From JANQEA01 sp964466035 (GTDB lineage Bacteria > Bipolaricaulota > Bipolaricaulia > UBA7950 > UBA9294), in contig CAYXLR010000018.1 of NCBI GenBank assembly GCA_964466035.1, forward strand, positions 1 to 41,918: a stretch of 41,918 bases of DNA, read 5' to 3'. Of this stretch, positions 37,571 through 41,918 are shown in pieces. The notes under the pieces are model-generated. The model saw nothing but the letters and a program-made list of their open reading frames with translations, was not told the origin of the DNA and did not search any database. The translations under genes and the position numbers were made by a program. The first letter of the stretch is position 1. The number at the start of each line of letters is the position of its first letter.

Positions 37571-38641
37571 CTACGTCCCGCGAAGAGCAGACCGGAGGGC
37601 GTCGAGCGCCGCGTCGACATCGGAGCGGGAGACGTCGAGATGGGTCACCATCCGGATCCGCGGCCGACCGGCACCGAGGGGGAGGGCCAGCACCCCCTGC
37701 GCCTTGAGCCGCTTCGCGAGGACGCGCGCGTCGAGGTCGGGCCGTCCGATCGCTTTCCCGTCCACGGAGAAGTAGACCAGGTTCGACCACGCCCCCTCTC
37801 GGGCCTGCTCGCAGGAGAGCCCGTCCAGTTCGTCGATCCCCGCGGCGAGCCGCGCCGCGTTCGCGTGATCCTCGGCCAGGCGGTCGACGTGGTGTTCGAG
37901 GGCGTACAGACCGGCGGCGGCGAGGATCCCGACCTGGCGCATCCCTCCGCCGACGGCCTTGCGCATCCGCCGCGCCTCGTCGATGAACGCCCGATCGCCG
38001 CAGAGGACGGAGCCGATCGGCGCGCCGAGCCCCTTCGACAGGCAGATCATCACCGAATCGGCGCTGCGCGCGAATCGAGCCGGCTCGACGCCGCGCACGA
38101 GCGCGGCGTCGAACAGCCGCGCCCCGTCGAGGTGGACGGCGAGGCCGTGACGCTTCGCCAGCGCGCCGACGGCGTCGCAGTACTCGACGGAGAGCGCGAT
38201 GCCTCCGCAGCGGTTGTGGGTGTTCTCGAGGCAGATCACCCGCGTGCGGGGAAAGTGAACGTCCGACGCGTCGCGGATCGCCGCTTCGACGTCGGAGAGA
38301 TCGAGGGTTCCGTCGTCGCGGTTCGGCAGGACGTGAGGGTGGATCCCGCCGAGCCCGGCGCAGCCGCCGACCTCGTACAGGAACGTGTGGGACCGATCGC
38401 CGAGGACGATCTCGTCTCCCCGGCCGGCGTGGGTGAGGAGGGCGACGAGGTTTCCCATCGTCCCGCTGGCGACGAACAGGCCGGCCTCCTTCCCCAGGAG
38501 GGACGCCGTCCGCTCCTCGAGACGGAGCGCGGTCGGATCTTCGCCGAAGACGTCGTCTCCGACCTCGGCCGCGGCGATCGCCCTTCGCATCCCCTCGGTC
38601 GGCTTCGTCACCGTGTCGCTTCGCAGATCGATCCACTTCAT
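37571..38641 (-). CDS. ltaE: low-specificity L-threonine aldolase
   Basis: The 356-residue PLP enzyme cleaves L-threonine and L-allo-threonine to glycine and acetaldehyde. It opens IDLRSDTVTKPTEGMRRAI and AAEVGDDVFGEDPTALRLEE, the standard family start. FVASGTMGNLVALLTH, VICLENTHNRCGG, VHLDGARLFDAA and the PLP lysine in CLSKGLGAPIGSVLCG follow, then GGGMRQVGILAAAG. ATG 38641 overlaps the pcm stop (ATGA). Acetaldehyde produced here is a possible substrate for the Fe-ADH and aldehyde:ferredoxin oxidoreductase elsewhere in the window, though they are not in the same operon. Confidence 0.93.
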   Translation of the reverse strand: MKWIDLRSDTVTKPTEGMRRAIAAAEVGDDVFGEDPTALRLEERTASLLGKEAGLFVASGTMGNLVALLTHAGRGDEIVLGDRSHTFLYEVGGCAGLGGIHPHVLPNRDDGTLDLSDVEAAIRDASDVHFPRTRVICLENTHNRCGGIALSVEYCDAVGALAKRHGLAVHLDGARLFDAALVRGVEPARFARSADSVMICLSKGLGAPIGSVLCGDRAFIDEARRMRKAVGGGMRQVGILAAAGLYALEHHVDRLAEDHANAARLAAGIDELDGLSCEQAREGAWSNLVYFSVDGKAIGRPDLDARVLAKRLKAQGVLALPLGAGRPRIRMVTHLDVSRSDVDAALDALRSALRGT

Positions 38642-39348
38642 CGTCGTCGCTTCCTTCCGTTCAGTCCGCGGTCCCGGGACGACCGATCGTCCCATCCGGA
38701 GGCTCCGATCAGCGGGACGAATCGACACGGACCGAGGCCCTCGCGGCGCGATCTTTGCGCATGATACTCGATCCGGACGAGCTCCTGGCCGTACAGCGAG
38801 CCGATCGGCCCGACGAAGACCCCGCCGTCGACGAGCTGACCGAGAAGTCGCTCCGGGACTTCGGGCAGGCTCCCGGTCGCGAGGATCCGGTCGAACGGCG
38901 CGCGGTCGGGAAGGCCGAGGGTTCCGTCCCCGACGATCGATTCGATGTTCCCGTGGCCCAGTTCCGCGAACAGGGACCGGGCTCGCTCTGCGAGGCGCGG
39001 CGATCGCTCGATCGTCCAGACGCGGGCGCCGCACTCGGCGAGGATCGCCGTCTGGTAGCCGGAGCCGGTCCCGATCTCGAGCACCTTGATGTCGGGGGAG
39101 AGCTTCAGCGCCTCGGTCATCAGCGCCACGATGTACGGCTGCGAGATCGTCTGGCCTTCGCCGATCGGGAGAGGATAGTCCGAGTACGCCTCGCCGATCA
39201 GCTCCGGCGGGACGAACCGGTGTCGCGGGACCCGCCCCATCGCATCGAGGACCCGCTCGTCCCGAATCCCGCGCCGGCGGAGATCGCGTTCGACCATCCG
39301 CGCTCGACGTTCGGCCTGGCTCCGTTCGATCCGAGGGTCGTTGACCAC
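38638..39348 (-). CDS. pcm: protein-L-isoaspartate O-methyltransferase
   Basis: The 236-residue enzyme methylates L-isoaspartyl residues with SAM to repair aged proteins. Signatures are RARMVERDLRRRGIRDERVL, AMGRVPRHRFVPPEL, YPLPIGEGQTISQPYIVALM in pieces, the SAM motif VLEIGTGSGYQTAIL, VWTIERSPRLAERA, and LGLPDRAPFDRILATGSLPEVPERL as the post-motifs. The C-terminal tail is basic and likely disordered (SSRDRGLNGRKRRR). The GTG at 39348 has no Shine-Dalgarno but a promoter -10 ends five bases upstream; ATG 39297 (MVERD) is an internal alternative. ltaE overlaps its stop. Confidence 0.93.
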   Translation of the reverse strand: MVNDPRIERSQAERRARMVERDLRRRGIRDERVLDAMGRVPRHRFVPPELIGEAYSDYPLPIGEGQTISQPYIVALMTEALKLSPDIKVLEIGTGSGYQTAILAECGARVWTIERSPRLAERARSLFAELGHGNIESIVGDGTLGLPDRAPFDRILATGSLPEVPERLLGQLVDGGVFVGPIGSLYGQELVRIEYHAQRSRREGLGPCRFVPLIGASGWDDRSSRDRGLNGRKRRR

Positions 39349-39353
39349 GCGCC

Positions 39354-39383
39354 ATTCTAGCCGGCGGCGAAGCGCGGCGTCAC
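39354..39383 (-). promoter_or_regulatory. promoter of pcm-ltaE, leaderless type
   Basis: On the minus strand GTGACG (39378-39383, four of six), an 18-base spacer and TAGAAT (39354-39359, five of six). Only five bases separate the -10 from the GTG start of pcm, so transcription should begin at or near the start codon. The -35 overlaps the stop of the trmY-type gene. Confidence 0.5.
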
Positions 39384-40222
39384 GCCTCGCACGGCTCCTC
39401 GAAGTAGTCCGCGATGATCTGGCGGGCCCGGCGAAGGTCGCCCGCGCGGACCATGATCCGGACCTCGGCGAGGCCGTCGACGGCCATCGGGTAGACGGAG
39501 GGCGGCGCGTGCATCACCAGGTTGGCCGGAATCCCGAAATCCTCGATGAGCCCCTTGATGATCTGCGCCTTCGGCGCGCCCCAGACCTTGTGCGCCAGCA
39601 CGAGGTCCTCGTCGCGATCCTCCGCCCGCCGATCGAGGAGATGGTGGACGATGGTGATCGCCTGGCTGGTGTGAAGCGGCGTCGGCCCGAGCGACAGGCG
39701 CGGGTGATCGGCGAGCAACCGCTCTTCCGCCTCGGTGAAGTCGAGGTGGTCCGAGAGGACGAACGCCGGGTCGGAGGGGAAGGCGAACGACGCGGCCGGG
39801 TCGCCGGTCTCGTCGAGGACGATCGGCGACGCCCCCTGCCCGAGCAGCCGATCGACCTCCTCGGCGAGGCCGCAGCGCGACACGAAGATCCCCGGTGTGC
39901 TCTGCGTCTCCCCGTGTCCGGCCTTGCCGGACACATCGGAGCCGGCGTCGGCGAGCGCCGCCAGCGCCCGTCGGATCAACGCGGCCGTCGACCGCTCGTC
40001 GGGGTTCAACCGCTTGACCCGGTCCCCGCAGATCCGAACGCGGACCGAGCCGCGCAGCAGCAGGACCGTCTCGACGTCGCGCCGGATCCCGTGCGAGAGG
40101 AGAAGGGACGCACCGATCGCGCGGCAGATCACGTCGATCCGGCCGGCTCCACCGGCGAGATCGTTCAGATGGAAGTCCGGATCGAGCGGGACGTCGTGGC
40201 CGAGGATGAGAAACCGTCTCAT
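39380..40222 (-). CDS. trmY: TrmY-type tRNA pseudouridine(54) N1-methyltransferase fused to a DUF2007 domain
   Basis: The 280-residue protein has two parts. Residues 1 to ~199 are a SPOUT methyltransferase of the TrmY family: MRRFLILGHDVPLDPDFHL, NDLAGGAGRIDVICRAIGA, LLSHGIRRDVETVLLL, LNPDERSTAALIRRAL, TPGIFVSRCGL, FVLSDHLDFTEAEERLL and the knot-region LSLGPTPLHTSQAITIVHH. Residues ~206-280 match DUF2007 (AQIIKGLIEDFGIPANLV, then EVRIMVRAGDLRRARQIIADY). TrmY converts pseudouridine-54 to N1-methylpseudouridine in archaeal tRNAs; only scattered bacteria have relatives. ATG 40222 has no Shine-Dalgarno but a promoter ends seven bases upstream; TTG 40258 is an alternative. Confidence 0.85.
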   Translation of the reverse strand: MRRFLILGHDVPLDPDFHLNDLAGGAGRIDVICRAIGASLLLSHGIRRDVETVLLLRGSVRVRICGDRVKRLNPDERSTAALIRRALAALADAGSDVSGKAGHGETQSTPGIFVSRCGLAEEVDRLLGQGASPIVLDETGDPAASFAFPSDPAFVLSDHLDFTEAEERLLADHPRLSLGPTPLHTSQAITIVHHLLDRRAEDRDEDLVLAHKVWGAPKAQIIKGLIEDFGIPANLVMHAPPSVYPMAVDGLAEVRIMVRAGDLRRARQIIADYFEEPCEA

Positions 40223-40229
40223 GCGGCGG

Positions 40230-40258
40230 AGTCTACTCTCCGAGAGGTTTCCGGGCAA
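40230..40258 (-). promoter_or_regulatory. promoter of the trmY-type gene, leaderless type
   Basis: On the minus strand TTGCCC (40253-40258, four of six), 17 bases, then TAGACT (40230-40235, four of six), with seven bases before the ATG at 40222. The expected transcription start is at the ATG itself. Confidence 0.5.
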
Positions 40259-40474
40259 TCCGAGCGTCGATTCCGACGCCCTCTGTCGAAGAATCGGAGG
40301 ACGTTCGCAGAGCGATCAGGTGACCCATTTCCCTCGCCGCGCGGTCGTTCCCCGTGGGGCATTCGCGGACGGCGAAGTACGGTCAATGGCGATGCGTGAC
40401 AACGAGGGTGGGGTTTCGATGCGGTCTGAAACGTCGGGAGCGCGAGCGCGTTCCGTGTTGAGGGGGAGTGGATC

Positions 40475-41716
40475 GTGAACGGTCGATGCGTGCTTTTCGT
40501 AGTTGTAGTCCTGTTCTGCGCCGTGAGCGCATTGGGCAGCGACGGTTTCACCGGAAGCTGGCAGGCGGAGATCGGGCTCTCGCCGCAGCAGACCCAGCCG
40601 TTCTCCGCGTTTCAATCGACGCTCGACGTCGGGCTCAGCCTGAGCTTCCTCGAGATCGCCTCCGTCTCCGATTTTCTCTTCGACGGCTGGCTCTGGCAGG
40701 AGTTCGACCTGACGGCGGCGCTCGGCAGCGTGCGGTTCGACGGCCTGATCCTGTTCGAGCCGCAGACCGGATCGTTCATCTACGCTCAGGGGATCCTCGC
40801 CGTCGAGTTCCCGCCGGTGACGGTCAGCCTGTACGCGGCGGCGGTCGGCGCAACGTTGCTCCAGCCGTCCAACTTCGGGTGCGTGTTCGACGTCTACGGG
40901 GAGATCCTCGGCGGCGTCCTGACCTTCGAAAGCGCGACGTTCCTGGGCGCGGATCTCAGCGGGATCACGTTCACCGCTTCGACGAGCCAGCAGACGAGCC
41001 TGGCGAAGAAGACGTTCCTGACCGACCCGACGATCGATCCGCTGCCGGTCGAGTTCTCGGGGCAGGAGCTCACGTTCAGCGCCTCGGCGTTCTGCTGTAT
41101 CGAGTTGATGAGTGTCACGACGTTCAACAAGACGGGGTTCGAGAGCGAGGAGATCGAGCTGTCGTTCGTCCAGCTGTTCGGGCTTCCGCTGAACATCACG
41201 CTCGACTTCATCTACACGCTTCAGACGAAGAGCTACGTGTTCACCCCCTCGCTCGAGACGGAGTACGGCTGCCTCAGCATCTACACGAACCTCCTCGGCA
41301 GCGGGGGGACGATCACCGGCGTCGACATCTACGGGATCGCGTTCGAGTGCACCCTGGCGGGGGCGACGCTGATCAGCATCTCCAATCTGAACACCACCGA
41401 CTACGTGATCACGACGCCCGAATTCGGGTTCCTCGTCGAGTCACTGGCCGACGCGGACGCGGAGGGGCACCTGTACTACCCGCAGGAGTACTGGGAGGTC
41501 GTCTCGCTCGACGTCGACGTGCCGCCGTTCGGGTGTGGGTTCTCGTTCTCCGTCGACACGTTCTTCAGCACGTCGACAGGGCTTCTGTTCGATTGGGCGC
41601 AGAGCACGATGGGCGTGACGCTGGCTCTGGGAACGTCGGTCTCGATGTCGAGCACGATCACCGTCGATACGACCGGCTTCACCCAGTGGACGTTGTCGTT
41701 CGAGGTCTCCTTCTAG
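40475..41716 (+). CDS. large secreted beta-rich protein, probably outer-membrane or surface
   Basis: GTG 40475 follows GGGGAG. The 413-residue product has a signal peptide (RCVLFVVVVLFCAVSALG). The mature chain is made of regular alternating strands, low in Lys and Arg and rich in Phe, Thr, Ser and Leu: LDVGLSLSFLEIASVSDF, RFDGLILFEPQTGSFIYAQ, VTVSLYAAAVGATLL, GVLTFESATFLGADLSGITF and ELTFSASAFCCIELMSV. It ends in FEVSF; a terminal Phe is the usual outer-membrane barrel signal, consistent with BAM insertion. A stacked beta-sheet or solenoid surface protein is the alternative. No family is recognised. It is convergent with the tRNA genes. Confidence 0.7.
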   Translation: MNGRCVLFVVVVLFCAVSALGSDGFTGSWQAEIGLSPQQTQPFSAFQSTLDVGLSLSFLEIASVSDFLFDGWLWQEFDLTAALGSVRFDGLILFEPQTGSFIYAQGILAVEFPPVTVSLYAAAVGATLLQPSNFGCVFDVYGEILGGVLTFESATFLGADLSGITFTASTSQQTSLAKKTFLTDPTIDPLPVEFSGQELTFSASAFCCIELMSVTTFNKTGFESEEIELSFVQLFGLPLNITLDFIYTLQTKSYVFTPSLETEYGCLSIYTNLLGSGGTITGVDIYGIAFECTLAGATLISISNLNTTDYVITTPEFGFLVESLADADAEGHLYYPQEYWEVVSLDVDVPPFGCGFSFSVDTFFSTSTGLLFDWAQSTMGVTLALGTSVSMSSTITVDTTGFTQWTLSFEVSF

Positions 41717-41728
41717 CTAGACGGTGCG

Positions 41729-41767
41729 AACGTCCGACGCTGACTGAGGCAACCGACGCCGGACGTT
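41729..41767. terminator. long imperfect hairpin between the secreted-protein gene and tRNA-Ala
   Basis: AACGTCCG (41729-41736) pairs exactly with CGGACGTT (41760-41767); after one mismatch CG pairs with CG, and the loop is about 17 bases. It lies 12 bases after the stop at 41716 and 8 bases past the 3' end of the tRNA on the other strand. A short TTT follows on the plus strand. Confidence 0.45.
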
Positions 41768-41775
41768 TCCGATTG

Positions 41776-41849
41776 TGGAGGCGAGCGGATTCGAACCGCC
41801 AACCTCTGCGTTGCGAACGCAGCGCTCTCCCGGTTAGAGCTACGCCCCC
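41776..41849 (-). tRNA. tRNA-Ala (anticodon CGC)
   Basis: The minus strand folds into a complete cloverleaf. The acceptor stem is GGGGGCG with CGCCTCC and discriminator A; its third pair is G-U, the alanine identity element. The D arm is GCTC..GAGC, the anticodon stem CTGCG/CGCAG encloses TTCGCAA (anticodon CGC), and the T loop is TTCGAAT. The CCA end is not encoded (the next bases are CAA). It decodes GCG alanine codons, which are frequent in this GC-rich DNA. Confidence 0.93.
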
Positions 41850-41867
41850 AAAAGAAAAATCCTCAAC

Positions 41868-41918
41868 TAGCGGCGCAGGGACTCGAACCCCGAACCTCTC
41901 GGATATGAGCCGAGCGCT
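41868..41918 (-). tRNA. tRNA with CAU anticodon (Met or Ile2), 3' part only
   Basis: The window ends inside this gene. The anticodon stem CTCGG/CCGAG encloses CTCATAT (anticodon CAT). The T arm CGGGG/CCCTG holds TTCGAGT, and the 3' acceptor strand is CGCCGCT with discriminator A. The anticodon stem lacks the three stacked G-C pairs of an initiator, so an elongator Met or a lysidine-modified Ile2 is likelier. No CCA is encoded. It lies 18 bases upstream of tRNA-Ala on the same strand, so the two are probably one transcript. Confidence 0.85.

Noticed and set aside
1..41918. CRISPR arrays, insertion sequences, prophage or integration sites
   Set aside because: No regularly spaced repeats, transposase or integrase motifs, or direct repeats next to the tRNA genes were seen.

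Overview
The window is a dense, GC-rich bacterial chromosome segment with almost no intergenic space. Genes sit on both strands in short operons, stop/start overlaps of the ATGA, TGATG or TTGA type are common, and GTG and TTG starts are frequent. No phage, insertion sequence or CRISPR array is visible. Many products carry Sec signal peptides or lipoboxes, and several look like outer-membrane or beta-rich envelope proteins, which suggests a diderm. A tungsten-type aldehyde:ferredoxin oxidoreductase beside an iron alcohol dehydrogenase, a mostly archaeal-type TrmY methyltransferase and lineage-specific PKD lipoproteins suggest an uncultivated, probably anaerobic lineage such as Candidatus Bipolaricaulota. 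That placement is an inference, not read directly from a marker.

Layout. 1-3 kb: end of a secreted protein, a 56-aa ribbon-helix-helix regulator with a matching inverted repeat, an HpnB-like glycosyltransferase, TrmO and a VOC protein. 3-10 kb: mostly envelope proteins (an Ntn-hydrolase with an exposable Cys, a catalytically degenerate secreted nuclease-fold protein with a 26-aa membrane peptide behind it, a Cache-like sensor lipoprotein, a glycine-zipper protein, a tandem pair of membrane-anchored DOMON proteins, a PfpI protease and a small barrel-like protein). 9.8-11.3 kb: an operon of molybdopterin oxidoreductase, small heme-b-type membrane subunit and NfeD-like protein. 11.4-15.4 kb: GyrI-like protein, secreted beta-helix protein, and an operon of a DUF3137-like protein, LemA and an MtfA-like peptidase. 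15.4-22 kb: ribokinase and nucleoside hydrolase (nucleoside salvage), B3/B4 protein, nitroreductase, MFS transporter, Eis-like acetyltransferase and free-Met-R-sulfoxide reductase. 22-28 kb: M20 peptidase, secreted metallo-beta-lactamase-fold protein, then a leftward operon of coiled-coil peptide, SCP2 protein, Fe-ADH and aldehyde:ferredoxin oxidoreductase, the last broken by a G8 homopolymer. 28-35 kb: PflA-like radical SAM enzyme, acylphosphatase, and uvrB-uvrA with a coupled secreted protein. 35-37.4 kb: an outer-membrane-like protein with two PKD lipoproteins. 37.5-40.3 kb: threonine aldolase, PIMT and a TrmY-DUF2007 fusion. The end holds a large secreted protein, tRNA-Ala(CGC) and part of a CAU-anticodon tRNA.

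Regulatory structure is visible. Several promoters with TAGAAT/TATACT-like -10 boxes lie so close to the start codon that the mRNAs should be leaderless or nearly so (trmY, pcm, M20 peptidase, uvrB). Several promoters carry good inverted repeats (upstream of the ribbon-helix-helix gene, flanking the -10 of the Cache lipoprotein, across the uvrB start, in the MFS leader, upstream of the Eis-like gene). No gene-free stretch exceeds 300 bases; the largest are 284-515 and 40259-40474, and I see nothing convincing in either apart from the trmY promoter at the left edge of the second.
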